Part shown: piece after piece, positions 26,512 through 35,582 of the stretch | Layout of the letters: every line of letters starts with the position of its first letter | How positions within the stretch are numbered: position 1 is the stretch's first letter | Origin: Streptococcus mitis | GTDB taxonomy: Bacteria > Bacillota > Bacilli > Lactobacillales > Streptococcaceae | Assembly: GCA_001914195.1 (NCBI GenBank) | Contig: MKYF01000018.1 | Location: 1 to 64,000 of the forward strand | DNA length: 64,000 nucleotides | Reading direction: 5' to 3' | The notes under the pieces: model-generated | Databases searched by the model: none | What the model saw: the letters and a program-made list of their open reading frames with translations, nothing else | Told to the model about the DNA's origin: nothing | Program-made: the position numbers and the translations under genes

Positions 26512-27852
26512 ATGGAAAAGTATTTATCGGTAACAACTTTGACTAAGTATCTGAAAATGAAATTCGATAAAGACCCTTACTTGGAACGGGTCTATTTAAC
26601 TGGTCAAGTTTCCAACTTTCGTAAACGACCTACTCACCAATATTTCTCCCTAAAAGATGATCACGCAGTCATTCAAGCGACCATCTGGTCTGGAATTTAT
26701 CAGAAATTAGGTTTCGACCTGGAAGAAGGGATGAAGATCAATGTGATTGGGCGTGTACAGGTCTATGAACCGAGCGGTAGCTACTCCATCATCATTGAAA
26801 AGGCTGAGCCTGATGGGGTTGGGGCGCTTGCGATTCAGTTTGAACAACTCAAGAAAAAATTGACAGAAGAAGGCCTGTTTCAAGAACGCTTCAAGCAAGC
26901 TCTGCCCCAATTTTCTAAGAGAATTGGTGTAGTGACCAGCCGTAGTGGTGCCGTTATTCGAGATATTATCACGACCGTCAGCAGGCGCTTTCCAGGTGTC
27001 GATATCTTACTTTATCCAACTAAGGTTCAAGGTGAAGGTTCTGCGGAGGAAATTGCTCGAAATATTGCGCGTGCCAATCAACGTGACGATTTGGATTTGC
27101 TGATTATTGGTCGTGGTGGTGGTTCCATAGAGGATCTCTGGGCCTTTAACGAAGAAATTGTGGTACGAGCTATTTTTGAATCTCGTTTGCCAGTTATCTC
27201 TAGTGTGGGGCATGAGACGGATGTGACCTTGGCAGATTTTGTGGCAGATCGCCGCGCTGCGACGCCGACAGCGGCAGCTGAACTGGCAACACCTGTGACC
27301 AAGTTGGATCTATTAGCTCATTTGCAAAATCAGGAAAAACGGATGGCAACGGCAGTTCGAAATGTCCTATCTAAGAAACAAGAAGCTTTGAAAAAATGCA
27401 GTCAGTCTGTTATCTTTAGACAGCCAGAGCGTTTGTATGATGGCTATATGCAACGCTTGGATCAACTGCAACTGCGCTTAAAACAAAGTTTACGAACACG
27501 GATTTCTGATAACAAGCAATTGGTCCAAGCAAGGACGCATCGACTGGTTCAATTATCACCTGTTACTAAAATCCAACGTTATCAAGACCGTCTAGGTCAG
27601 TTGGATAAGCTCCTCCGTAGCCAAATGGCTCTGGTTTATGATGCCAAGGTTGCTGAAGTGAAGCGACTTTCAGAAGCCTTACTGATGTTGGATACCAGCC
27701 GAATTGTGGCGCGAGGTTATGCTATTGTCAAAAAAGAAGAGTCCGTTGTAGATTCGGTTGAGAGTTTGAAGAAAAAAGACCAAGTGACGCTTTTGATGCG
27801 AGATGGTCAAGTAGAATTAGAGGTTAAAGATGTCAAAACAAAAGAAATTTGA
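26512..27852 (+). CDS. xseA: Exodeoxyribonuclease VII large subunit
   Basis: Catalytic subunit of the single-strand-specific exonuclease ExoVII. The 446-aa protein has an N-terminal OB fold (about 1-100, YLTGQVSNFRKRPTHQYFSLKD), a central catalytic domain (GVVTSRSGAVIRDI, GRGGGSIEDLWAFN, SSVGHETDVTLADFVADRRAATPTAAAE in consecutive motifs) and a C-terminal coiled coil. The ATG at 26512 (MEKYLSV) is preferred; the GTG two codons earlier lies within the ribosome binding site AGGTGGAG. Its 3' end overlaps xseB by 23 bp. Confidence 0.95.
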   Translation: MEKYLSVTTLTKYLKMKFDKDPYLERVYLTGQVSNFRKRPTHQYFSLKDDHAVIQATIWSGIYQKLGFDLEEGMKINVIGRVQVYEPSGSYSIIIEKAEPDGVGALAIQFEQLKKKLTEEGLFQERFKQALPQFSKRIGVVTSRSGAVIRDIITTVSRRFPGVDILLYPTKVQGEGSAEEIARNIARANQRDDLDLLIIGRGGGSIEDLWAFNEEIVVRAIFESRLPVISSVGHETDVTLADFVADRRAATPTAAAELATPVTKLDLLAHLQNQEKRMATAVRNVLSKKQEALKKCSQSVIFRQPERLYDGYMQRLDQLQLRLKQSLRTRISDNKQLVQARTHRLVQLSPVTKIQRYQDRLGQLDKLLRSQMALVYDAKVAEVKRLSEALLMLDTSRIVARGYAIVKKEESVVDSVESLKKKDQVTLLMRDGQVELEVKDVKTKEI

Positions 27853-28042
27853 GGAAAATCTAGCAGAACTGGAGACCATTGTCCAAAGTTTGGAAAATGG
27901 TGAGATTGCTCTGGAAGATGCGATTGCTGCCTTTCAAAAGGGCATGGTCTTGTCAAAAGAGCTCCAAGCTACGCTAGACAAGGCTGAAAAGACTTTGGTC
28001 AAGGTTATGCAAGAAGACGGAACAGAAAGTGATTTTGAATGA
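27830..28042 (+). CDS. xseB: Exodeoxyribonuclease VII small subunit
   Basis: Small helical partner of XseA, 70 aa, with the family core FEENLAELETIVQSLENGEIALEDAIAAF as a helical hairpin (about 6-34), and several copies decorate the XseA stalk. Starts inside xseA in another frame and overlaps ispA by 4 bp (ATGA), so the three are translationally coupled. Confidence 0.95.
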   Translation: MSKQKKFEENLAELETIVQSLENGEIALEDAIAAFQKGMVLSKELQATLDKAEKTLVKVMQEDGTESDFE

Positions 28043-28914
28043 AAAAGCAAGAAAAATTAGCTCTTGTTGAGTCTGCTTTGGAAGACTTTTATGGAGACCA
28101 GCAGTTTGCCTCTAGTTTGCGAGAATCTGTTCTCTATTCCATTCATGCTGGTGGCAAGCGTATTCGACCCTTTCTCTTGTTAGAAGTTTTGGAAGCCTTG
28201 CAGGTCGCCATTAAACCTGCTCACGCACAGGTAGCTGCGGCCTTGGAAATGATCCATACAGGGAGTTTGATTCACGATGACCTTCCTGCCATGGATGATG
28301 ATGATTACCGTCGAGGGCGTTTGACCAACCATAAGAAATTCGGTGAAGCTATGGCCATTTTGGCTGGAGATGCTTTGTTCCTAGATCCGTATGCCTTGAT
28401 AGCGCAGGCAGATTTGCCAAGTCAAATCAAGGTGGACTTGATTGCCAACTTATCTCTTGCTTCAGGAAGTCTGGGCATGGTAGCAGGCCAGGTTTTAGAC
28501 ATGGAAGGTGAACACCAGCATTTGTCTTTGGAAGAACTTCAGACCATTCATGCTAATAAGACTGGAAAACTACTAGCCTTTCCTTTCCAAGCAGCTGCTA
28601 TTATAGCCGAATTGGCACCTGAAATGCAGGCAAAACTTAAAACTGTAGGTGAATTGATTGGGCTTGCTTTTCAAGTTAGAGATGATGTGTTAGATGTGAC
28701 AGCTAGTTTTGAGGAAATTGGCAAGACACCACAAAAAGATCTACAGGCTGAAAAATCAACCTATCCTGCTTTGTTGGGCTTGGAAGAGGCCATTGCCTTT
28801 TGTAACCAAATCTTGGATCAAGCTAATGCAAAACTAGAGGAAATTGCTCATCAGGTTCCCTTTGAAACAGAATCAATTGTAAGTGTAGTAGAAAGTTTGA
28901 GGATCAATGGCTAA
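28039..28914 (+). CDS. ispA: Farnesyl/geranyl diphosphate synthase
   Basis: Condenses IPP with DMAPP/GPP to farnesyl diphosphate for undecaprenyl and quinone-type lipids. The 291-aa protein shows GGKRIRP at 39-45, the first Asp-rich motif DDLPAMD at 80-86, and the second Asp-rich motif RDDVLD near 214-219. The residues just before the first motif (MIHTGSLIH) fit a short-chain FPP-type enzyme, though chain length needs assay. Overlaps xseB by 4 bp and tlyA by 8 bp. Confidence 0.93.
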   Translation: MKKQEKLALVESALEDFYGDQQFASSLRESVLYSIHAGGKRIRPFLLLEVLEALQVAIKPAHAQVAAALEMIHTGSLIHDDLPAMDDDDYRRGRLTNHKKFGEAMAILAGDALFLDPYALIAQADLPSQIKVDLIANLSLASGSLGMVAGQVLDMEGEHQHLSLEELQTIHANKTGKLLAFPFQAAAIIAELAPEMQAKLKTVGELIGLAFQVRDDVLDVTASFEEIGKTPQKDLQAEKSTYPALLGLEEAIAFCNQILDQANAKLEEIAHQVPFETESIVSVVESLRING

Positions 28915-29722
28915 GGAAAGAGTGGATGTACTAGCTTATAAACAGGGCTTGTTTGAAACGAGAGAGCAGGCCAAGCGTGGTGTCATGGCTGGTCTAGTCG
29001 TAGCAGTCCTTAATGGAGAACGGTTTGACAAGCCAGGAGAGAAAATTCCAGATGACACCGAGCTAAAACTCAAGGGGGAGAAACTCAAGTATGTCAGCCG
29101 TGGTGGCTTGAAATTAGAAAAGGCCTTGCAGGTCTTTGATTTGTCAGTGGAAGGAGCTACAACGATTGATATCGGTGCCTCTACTGGAGGTTTTACCGAT
29201 GTCATGTTGCAGAATGGTGCTGAGTTAGTCTTTGCAGTTGATGTTGGTACCAATCAGTTGGCTTGGAAATTACGCCAAGACCCACGGGTTGTCAGCATGG
29301 AGCAGTTTAATTTCCGCTATGCTGAAAAGACTGATTTTGAGCAGGAACCGAGCTTTGCCAGTATTGACGTGAGTTTCATTTCCCTCAGCCTTATTTTACC
29401 GGCCTTGCACCGAGTGTTAGCTGATCAAGGCCAGGTTGTGGCTCTAGTTAAGCCCCAATTTGAAGCAGGCCGTGAGCAGATTGGGAAAAATGGAATTATT
29501 CGCGATGCCAAGGTCCATCAGAATGTCCTTGAATCTGTCACAGCTATGGCAGTAGAGGAAGGCTTTTCAGTCCTTGGATTGGATTTTTCTCCCATCCAAG
29601 GTGGGCATGGAAATATTGAATTTTTAGCGTATTTGAAAAAAGAAGAATCAGCAAGCAATCAAGTTCTTGCTGAAATTGAAGAAGTAGTAGAGAGGGCGCA
29701 TAGTCAATTTAAAAATGAATAA
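28907..29722 (+). CDS. tlyA: TlyA-family rRNA 2'-O-methyltransferase
   Basis: Often annotated as hemolysin A but related to 16S/23S rRNA cytidine 2'-O-methyltransferases. The 271-aa protein joins an N-terminal S4 RNA-binding domain (about 1-60) to an FtsJ-like methyltransferase domain with SRGGLKLEKAL, the SAM motif DIGASTGGFTD and a catalytic Lys in VALVKPQFE. It overlaps both neighbours by 8 bp. The tlyA-ahrC-recN order is conserved among Firmicutes. A haemolytic role is not supported by sequence. Confidence 0.9.
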   Translation: MAKERVDVLAYKQGLFETREQAKRGVMAGLVVAVLNGERFDKPGEKIPDDTELKLKGEKLKYVSRGGLKLEKALQVFDLSVEGATTIDIGASTGGFTDVMLQNGAELVFAVDVGTNQLAWKLRQDPRVVSMEQFNFRYAEKTDFEQEPSFASIDVSFISLSLILPALHRVLADQGQVVALVKPQFEAGREQIGKNGIIRDAKVHQNVLESVTAMAVEEGFSVLGLDFSPIQGGHGNIEFLAYLKKEESASNQVLAEIEEVVERAHSQFKNE

Positions 29723-30146
29723 AAAAGAGAGACTTGAAAAAATTAGACGATTTGTGACAGATTATCAAATCGGCACGCAAGAAGAAATTGTAGAATATTT
29801 GAAAGAAGCAGGAATCACTGCTACTCAGGCAACGGTATCACGGGATATCAAAGAACTAGGTATTGTCAAAATTCCTTTGAGAGATAACACCTATGTCTAT
29901 GAATTATCAAAATCAATCGTAAAAAGTTTGCAACTGGCTGAAGACAATATTGAGTCAGCTGTATTGATGGACAAGATGATTAATCTCCAAGTTATTCCAG
30001 GAAATACAGCTTTTGTAAAAGCTCAGTTAACCGAGACTTTTGCGGACAAGATTTTTAGCTGTTTGGCTGATGATAGCTCGATTTTAGTCATTGCCAGAAG
30101 TGAAAGTCTAGCTGAGGAAATCTTTGAACAAGTAAAAAATTGGTAG
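29715..30146 (+). CDS. ahrC: ArgR/AhrC-family arginine regulator
   Basis: The 143-aa protein has a winged HTH (about 1-70, TQATVSRDIKELGIVK) and a hexamerisation/arginine domain ending ADDSSILVIARSE. The position between tlyA and recN is the classical AhrC location in Firmicutes. The window encodes a second family member at 6802; streptococci often need more than one for arginine control. Its start overlaps tlyA by 8 bp and recN begins 6 bp after its stop. Confidence 0.88.
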   Translation: MNKKERLEKIRRFVTDYQIGTQEEIVEYLKEAGITATQATVSRDIKELGIVKIPLRDNTYVYELSKSIVKSLQLAEDNIESAVLMDKMINLQVIPGNTAFVKAQLTETFADKIFSCLADDSSILVIARSESLAEEIFEQVKNW

Positions 30147-30152
30147 GTCTAT

Positions 30153-31820
30153 ATGTTACTTGAAATTTCGATAAAAAACTTTGCCATTATTGAGGCTATT
30201 TCCCTCAATTTTGAAAAGGGGATGACTGTCCTGACTGGTGAAACGGGTGCAGGGAAGTCGATTATCATTGATGCCATGAATATGATGTTGGGGACTCGTG
30301 CTACGACAGATGTTATTCGTCATGGTGCGCCAAAGGCAGAGATTGAGGGGCTGTTCTCAGTTGAGAATAGTCGCCTTTTGCAGGAAATTTTCGATGAGCA
30401 AGGTTTAGAATTGGGTGATGAAATTATCATTCGTCGAGAAATTCTGCAAAATGGTCGTAGTATTAGTCGTGTCAATGGCCAGATGGTCAATCTGTCTGTT
30501 TTGCGTGCTATTGGGCAACATCTTGTGGACATTCATGGTCAGCATGACCAAGAAGAGTTAATGCGCCCTCAACTTCATATTCAAATGTTGGATGAATTCG
30601 GCGATGTAGCTTTTTGGGGTTTGAAAGAAACCTATCAAACGAGTTTTGATGCCTACCGTAAAATGCGTAAGCAGGTTCTGGAAGTCAAGAAAAACCAACA
30701 GGAACACAAGGCACGTATCGAAATGTTGGAATTTCAAATGGCAGAGATTGAGGCAGCAAACTTGCAGGCTGGAGAAGATCTGGCTCTCAATCAAGAGCGT
30801 GATAAACTTCTCAATCATAAAAACATTGCTGATACGCTGACCAATGCCTATAGTATGTTGGACAATGAAGACTTTTCAAGTCTGGCTAATGTTCGTTCGG
30901 CCATGAATGACATGGAAAGTGTTGAAGAGTACGATCCTGAATACCGTGAAATTTCAAGCTCTCTGTCTGAGACCTACTATGTCTTAGAAGATATTAGCAA
31001 ACGTTTGGAAGCTATTATCGAGGATCTTGATTTTGACGGCAATCGTCTTATGCAGGTCGAGAATCGTTTGGACCTTCTTCACACTATTACCCGTAAGTAT
31101 GGTGGGACTGTGGATGATGTCTTGCTTTATTTTGCTAAAATTACAGAAGAATATAATCTCTTGACAGGCAATAACCTTTCGTCTGAGGACATGGAAGCAG
31201 AGCTTAAGAAGTTGGAAGTCAACCTTGTTGATTTGGCAGGCCAGCTTGCATCTGCTCGTCATGATTTGGCTCAGCAATTGGAAGCTGAGATTAAACAAGA
31301 ACTGCAAGACCTTTATATGGAAAAAGCCCAGTTTCAGGTTCGTTTTAGCAAGGGCAAATTTAGCCGTGAGGGCAATGAAACGGTTGAGTTTTACATTTCA
31401 ACCAATCCTGGCGAAGACTTTAAACCCTTGGTCAAGGTTGCATCTGGTGGGGAATTATCCCGTCTTATGCTAGCTATCAAGTCTGCCTTTTCACGTAAAG
31501 AAGGTAAGACCAGCATTGTCTTTGATGAGGTGGATACGGGAGTTTCAGGTCGTGTAGCTCAGGCCATCGCACAGAAGATTCACAAGATTGGCCATCATGG
31601 TCAGGTTCTGGCTATTTCCCACTTGCCACAAGTGATTGCGATTGCGGATTATCAATTCTTTATTGAGAAGATTAGCAATGAGCATTCAACGGTTTCGACT
31701 GTTCGTCTTTTGACGGTTGAAGAGCGAGTGGAGGAAGTTGCCAAGATGCTGGCAGGTGATGATGTGACAGAAGCTGCCCTGACGCAAGCCAGAGAATTGT
31801 TGAGAAACAGGGAGAAATAA
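30153..31820 (+). CDS. recN: DNA repair protein RecN
   Basis: SMC-like ATPase acting early in double-strand break repair. The 555-aa protein has Walker A GETGAGKS near 29-36, two coiled-coil arms (about 150-370) and the C-terminal signature ASGGELSRLM followed by Walker B SIVFDEVDTGVSG. Length fits the family. It follows ahrC closely and is followed after one base by a phosphoesterase gene. Confidence 0.96.
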   Translation: MLLEISIKNFAIIEAISLNFEKGMTVLTGETGAGKSIIIDAMNMMLGTRATTDVIRHGAPKAEIEGLFSVENSRLLQEIFDEQGLELGDEIIIRREILQNGRSISRVNGQMVNLSVLRAIGQHLVDIHGQHDQEELMRPQLHIQMLDEFGDVAFWGLKETYQTSFDAYRKMRKQVLEVKKNQQEHKARIEMLEFQMAEIEAANLQAGEDLALNQERDKLLNHKNIADTLTNAYSMLDNEDFSSLANVRSAMNDMESVEEYDPEYREISSSLSETYYVLEDISKRLEAIIEDLDFDGNRLMQVENRLDLLHTITRKYGGTVDDVLLYFAKITEEYNLLTGNNLSSEDMEAELKKLEVNLVDLAGQLASARHDLAQQLEAEIKQELQDLYMEKAQFQVRFSKGKFSREGNETVEFYISTNPGEDFKPLVKVASGGELSRLMLAIKSAFSRKEGKTSIVFDEVDTGVSGRVAQAIAQKIHKIGHHGQVLAISHLPQVIAIADYQFFIEKISNEHSTVSTVRLLTVEERVEEVAKMLAGDDVTEAALTQARELLRNREK

Positions 31821-31821
31821 G

Positions 31822-32550
31822 ATGACAGACTATTATGTAATTGGAGATGTTCATGGAAAAGCTGGGATGCTGGAAGACCTTCTCAAAACCTGGGATGGTC
31901 AGACCCAGTTGCTCTTTCTAGGGGATTTGATTGACCGTGGTGAGGATAGTCGCCGTGTTCTTGAAATGGTCAAGAACTTAGTGGACAATCAAGGGGCCAT
32001 CTGTCTATCAGGAAACCACGAGTATATGTTTTTGACTTGGCTCGATGACCCAGAAGAAAGTTATGACCATTATCGTCGCAATGGTGGAGATACAACCATT
32101 AACTCTATCCTAGGTCGTCCCTTGGATGCACCAGTTGATGGAGTAGAAGATGCCAAGCGTGTCGCTACTGAAGCGGCAGATTTGGTCGAATTTATTCGTC
32201 GAATGCCATTTGTGGTAGAGACAGATAAGTATATCTTTGTTCACGCAGGTATTGATTTGACCATAGACGACTGGCATGAAACCACAGATTATAAAAAAGT
32301 CTGGCTTAGAAAACCATTCCACGAAGCAGAAAATCATACTGGAAAAATCATTGTCTTTGGCCATACACCGGTCTATGGTTTGTTAAAGCAAGAGCGAGGC
32401 ACAGCTGAGCTTTGGACTACAGAAGATGGCAAGATTGGGATGGATGGAGGAGCTGTCTATGGTGGTGTCCTTCATGGGATTGTCTTTACAGACCAAGGAA
32501 TGACAGAACACCACTTTATCGAAAATGACGGCTTTGTTGCTGAAGATTAG
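31822..32550 (+). CDS. Calcineurin-like metallophosphoesterase
   Basis: Cytoplasmic two-metal phosphoesterase of 242 aa, of the serine/threonine-phosphatase or Ap4A-hydrolase-like branch. Metal ligands are seen in order: GDVHG (near 8-12), GDLIDRG (near 33-39), GNHE (near 67-70), an HAG, and GHTPVYG. Substrate is unknown. It ends the xseA-to-recN operon; the start codon is one base from the recN stop. No terminator separates it from the lepA promoter. Confidence 0.85.
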   Translation: MTDYYVIGDVHGKAGMLEDLLKTWDGQTQLLFLGDLIDRGEDSRRVLEMVKNLVDNQGAICLSGNHEYMFLTWLDDPEESYDHYRRNGGDTTINSILGRPLDAPVDGVEDAKRVATEAADLVEFIRRMPFVVETDKYIFVHAGIDLTIDDWHETTDYKKVWLRKPFHEAENHTGKIIVFGHTPVYGLLKQERGTAELWTTEDGKIGMDGGAVYGGVLHGIVFTDQGMTEHHFIENDGFVAED

Positions 32551-32571
32551 TACTCCTAGCAGGGTATGATC

Positions 32572-32600
32572 TTGTCAAAAAGTCAAAAACAATTTATAAT
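32572..32600 (+). promoter_or_regulatory. lepA promoter
   Basis: TTGTCA (32572-32577), 17-bp spacer, TATAAT (32595-32600). It shows that upstream in-frame ATG at 32566 lies within promoter DNA and is not the lepA start. Confidence 0.8.
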
Positions 32601-32628
32601 AAATAGATACCCTGAAAGGAAGAGAATC

Positions 32629-34452
32629 ATGAACTTAGAAGAATTGAAAAAACGACAGGAGAAGATCCGTAACTTCTCTATTATCGCTCATATTGACCAC
32701 GGGAAATCAACTCTAGCAGACCGTATTTTGGAAAAAACAGAGACCGTTTCAAGTCGTGAAATGCAGGCCCAGCTTTTGGATAGCATGGATCTAGAGCGGG
32801 AACGTGGGATTACCATTAAGTTGAATGCCATTGAGCTCAATTATACTGCAAAAGATGGGGAAACTTATATTTTCCACTTGATTGACACGCCGGGGCACGT
32901 TGACTTTACCTATGAAGTTTCACGTTCGCTCGCTGCCTGTGAGGGAGCGATTTTAGTGGTCGATGCTGCTCAAGGGATTGAGGCTCAAACCCTTGCCAAC
33001 GTTTATCTGGCCTTGGATAATGATTTGGAAATCATGCCAGTCATTAACAAAATTGACCTGCCAGCTGCAGATCCAGAGCGTGTTCGCACAGAGATTGAGG
33101 ATGTCATTGGTTTGGATGCTAGTGAAGCAGTTTTGGCTTCTGCCAAGGCTGGTATCGGTATTGAAGAAATTCTAGAGCAAATCGTAGAAAAAGTACCAGC
33201 ACCAACGGGTGATGTGACGGCGCCACTTAAGGCCTTGATTTTCGACTCTGTTTACGATGCTTACCGTGGGGTTATCCTCCAAGTTCGTGTCATGGATGGG
33301 GTGGTTAAACCTGGCGATAAGATTCAGCTTATGAGCAATGGCAAGACCTTTGATGTGACAGAAGTTGGTATTTTTACACCGAAAGCAGTTGGTCGTGATT
33401 TCCTTGCGACTGGGGACGTTGGTTATATTGCAGCTTCTATCAAGACGGTTCAGGATACTCGTGTGGGTGATACCGTTACCTTGGCAACCAATCCTGCGGC
33501 AGAGCCCTTACATGGTTACAAGCAGATGAATCCTATGGTCTTTGCGGGTCTATATCCAATTGAGTCAAACAAGTATAACGACCTGCGTGAAGCCCTTGAA
33601 AAATTGCAACTGAATGATGCTAGTCTTCAGTTTGAGCCAGAAACATCTCAGGCACTTGGATTTGGTTTCCGTTGTGGATTCCTTGGACTTCTCCATATGG
33701 ATGTTATCCAAGAGCGTTTAGAGCGTGAGTTTAACATTGACCTCATCATGACAGCTCCATCTGTTATCTATAAGGTCAACTTGACCGACGGCGAGTCTAT
33801 GGATGTGTCTAACCCGTCTGAGTTCCCAGACCCAACTAAGATTGCGACCATTGAAGAACCTTATGTTAAAGCGCAAATCATGGTACCGCAAGAGTTTGTT
33901 GGAGCAGTCATGGAATTAGCTCAGCGTAAGCGTGGGGACTTTGTGACTATGGACTATATTGATGATAACCGTGTCAATGTTATCTATCAAATTCCATTGG
34001 CTGAAATCGTCTTCGACTTCTTTGATAAACTCAAGTCTTCAACTCGCGGTTATGCAAGCTTTGACTATGAATTGTCAGAGTACCGCCCATCTAAGCTAGT
34101 GAAAATGGATATCCTTCTCAATGGAGACAAGGTGGATGCCCTTAGCTTTATCGTTCACAAGGACTTTGCCTACGAACGTGGAAAACTCATCGTTGATAAG
34201 CTCAAGAAAATCATCCCTCGTCAACAATTTGAGGTGCCAATTCAAGCGGCTATTGGACACAAGATTGTGGCTCGTACTGATATCAAAGCCCTTCGTAAGA
34301 ACGTACTTGCCAAGTGTTATGGTGGTGACGTTTCTCGTAAACGCAAACTCCTTGAAAAACAAAAAGCAGGTAAGAAGCGCATGAAAGCTATCGGATCAGT
34401 AGAAGTTCCACAAGAAGCCTTCCTCAGTGTCTTGAGCATGGATGAAGAATAA
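32629..34452 (+). CDS. lepA: Elongation factor 4 (LepA)
   Basis: Ribosomal GTPase that acts on stalled or mis-translocated ribosomes. The 607-aa protein has G1 AHIDHGKS at 20-27, the DTPGHVDF and NKIDLP GTPase motifs, EF-G-like domains II, III and V, and the LepA-specific C-terminal domain ending near KKRMKAIGSVEVPQEAF. Start chosen at MNLEELKKRQ: GAAAGGAAG lies 8 bp upstream and the promoter is 29 bp away. A terminator follows. Confidence 0.96.
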   Translation: MNLEELKKRQEKIRNFSIIAHIDHGKSTLADRILEKTETVSSREMQAQLLDSMDLERERGITIKLNAIELNYTAKDGETYIFHLIDTPGHVDFTYEVSRSLAACEGAILVVDAAQGIEAQTLANVYLALDNDLEIMPVINKIDLPAADPERVRTEIEDVIGLDASEAVLASAKAGIGIEEILEQIVEKVPAPTGDVTAPLKALIFDSVYDAYRGVILQVRVMDGVVKPGDKIQLMSNGKTFDVTEVGIFTPKAVGRDFLATGDVGYIAASIKTVQDTRVGDTVTLATNPAAEPLHGYKQMNPMVFAGLYPIESNKYNDLREALEKLQLNDASLQFEPETSQALGFGFRCGFLGLLHMDVIQERLEREFNIDLIMTAPSVIYKVNLTDGESMDVSNPSEFPDPTKIATIEEPYVKAQIMVPQEFVGAVMELAQRKRGDFVTMDYIDDNRVNVIYQIPLAEIVFDFFDKLKSSTRGYASFDYELSEYRPSKLVKMDILLNGDKVDALSFIVHKDFAYERGKLIVDKLKKIIPRQQFEVPIQAAIGHKIVARTDIKALRKNVLAKCYGGDVSRKRKLLEKQKAGKKRMKAIGSVEVPQEAFLSVLSMDEE

Positions 34453-34507
34453 ATTATCAGAAATACCTTTCCTTCTTCATAGGAAATTTATATAAGAATC
34501 AATCGTA

Positions 34508-34534
34508 AAGCAGGCTTAAATGGTCTGCTTTTTT
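34508..34534 (+). terminator. Terminator of lepA
   Basis: AAGCAG (34508-34513) pairs with CTGCTT (34525-34530) plus one G-T pair, then TTTT. Confidence 0.75.
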
Positions 34535-34574
34535 AGTTTCTAGAACAGAAAAAATGTTTGAAATGTTTGCTTAT

Positions 34575-34600
34575 ATGTTTGTTTTTTTGCAACAAATCAT
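34575..34600 (+). promoter_or_regulatory. Candidate LacR operator upstream of gatA
   Basis: ATGTTTGT, six bases, then GCAACAAATCAT. The same two blocks, two bases apart, occur after the lacA promoter at 38219-38240. An additional ATGTTTG lies 12 bp upstream (34563). The LacR assignment is inferred. Confidence 0.45.
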
Positions 34601-34648
34601 AAAAACAACAAAAATATAAAAAAAGAGACAAAAAAGAACAGAAAATCG

Positions 34649-34677
34649 TTGACAACGGTTTCATATAGTGTTATACT
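34649..34677 (+). promoter_or_regulatory. gat operon promoter with overlapping cre
   Basis: TTGACA (34649-34654), 17-bp spacer, TATACT (34672-34677). On the minus strand 34650-34663 reads TGAAACCGTTGTCA, a perfect match to the cre consensus TGWAANCGNTNWCA, covering the -35, so CcpA repression is expected. Confidence 0.75.
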
Positions 34678-34713
34678 TATAACATAAAGTTAATGGAAAG
34701 AAGGGAAAACCTT

Positions 34714-35190
34714 ATGGGATTAGATCATTTCTTTGACAAAAACCTTGTGTTTTGCTTAGAAGCGGATAATCAAGAACATCTCTTTGATCAAGTTGCAACT
34801 TTATTGGAAGAACGAGAAATCGTAACTCCAACCTATCGTGAAGCCTTGATCACGCGTGAAAAGTCATTTCCAACTGGCTTAGATATGGAATTTTTGGGTA
34901 AGGATTTGCCGAATGTGGCTATTCCTCATACAGATATTGTTCATAATCTAGCTGAAAAAGTTGTGGTCGTTCGATTAGATAAACCAGTGACTTTCCACAA
35001 TATGATTGCACCAGATAAGGAAGTAGAAGTATCTTTACTCTTCTTTATCATTAATAACTCAAGTTCAAGTCAAACAAACATTCTTGCTCAGTTGATGGAC
35101 TTCTTTACTGGAAATGGTCATCTTGAAGACCTATCAAAAATTTCTGAACCAGAAGCCCTCTATGCTTATATAGCTGAAGCAATCGCTTAA
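34714..35190 (+). CDS. gatA: PTS galactitol-type EIIA
   Basis: Receives phosphate from HPr and passes it to the IIB below. This 158-aa fructose/mannitol-fold IIA has the phospho-His in VAIPHTDIVH. Start ATG at 34714 (MGLDHFFDKN) is chosen because AAGGGA precedes it; the ATG at 34693 lies upstream of that site. It begins a gatA-gatB-gatC operon placed directly before lacX-lacABCD, so the transported sugar is probably galactose (giving galactose-6-phosphate) rather than galactitol. Confidence 0.85.
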   Translation: MGLDHFFDKNLVFCLEADNQEHLFDQVATLLEEREIVTPTYREALITREKSFPTGLDMEFLGKDLPNVAIPHTDIVHNLAEKVVVVRLDKPVTFHNMIAPDKEVEVSLLFFIINNSSSSQTNILAQLMDFFTGNGHLEDLSKISEPEALYAYIAEAIA

Positions 35191-35228
35191 TCTTGTCTAT
35201 TAAAAATATTAAATCGGAGGAAATCCAT

Positions 35229-35534
35229 ATGATTAAAATTCTTGCTGCCTGCGGTGCAGGTGTTAACTCAAGCCACCAAATTAAAAGTGCTCTTGAAGAA
35301 GAACTTTCAAACCGTGGTTTTGATGTTCACTGTGATGCAGTCATGGTCAAAGACGTTAACGAAGATCTTATCAAAGGTTATGACATCTTCACACCAATTG
35401 CTGCTACAGATCTTGGTTTTGACCCAGGTATTCCAGTTATCGAAGCTGGACCAATCTTATTCCGTATTCCAGCTATGAGTGCTCCAGTATTTGACAATAT
35501 TGAAGCAGCTATCAAAGAACACGGATTAAGCTAA
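35229..35534 (+). CDS. gatB: PTS galactitol-type EIIB
   Basis: A 101-aa IIB with the phospho-Cys loop AACGAGVNSS at the N-terminus, followed by an alternating beta/alpha Rossmann-like fold. GGAGG 8 bp before the ATG at 35229 fixes the start; a TTG at 35193 has no such site. Works with GatA and GatC. Confidence 0.88.
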   Translation: MIKILAACGAGVNSSHQIKSALEEELSNRGFDVHCDAVMVKDVNEDLIKGYDIFTPIAATDLGFDPGIPVIEAGPILFRIPAMSAPVFDNIEAAIKEHGLS

Positions 35535-35582
35535 TTATCAATTTGTTAACATTCATATAACATAAAAAAGGGAGGAACTGTT

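Noticed and set aside
30558..30818. Antisense frame in recN
   Set aside because: Shadow of recN; no start signal and no recognisable domain.
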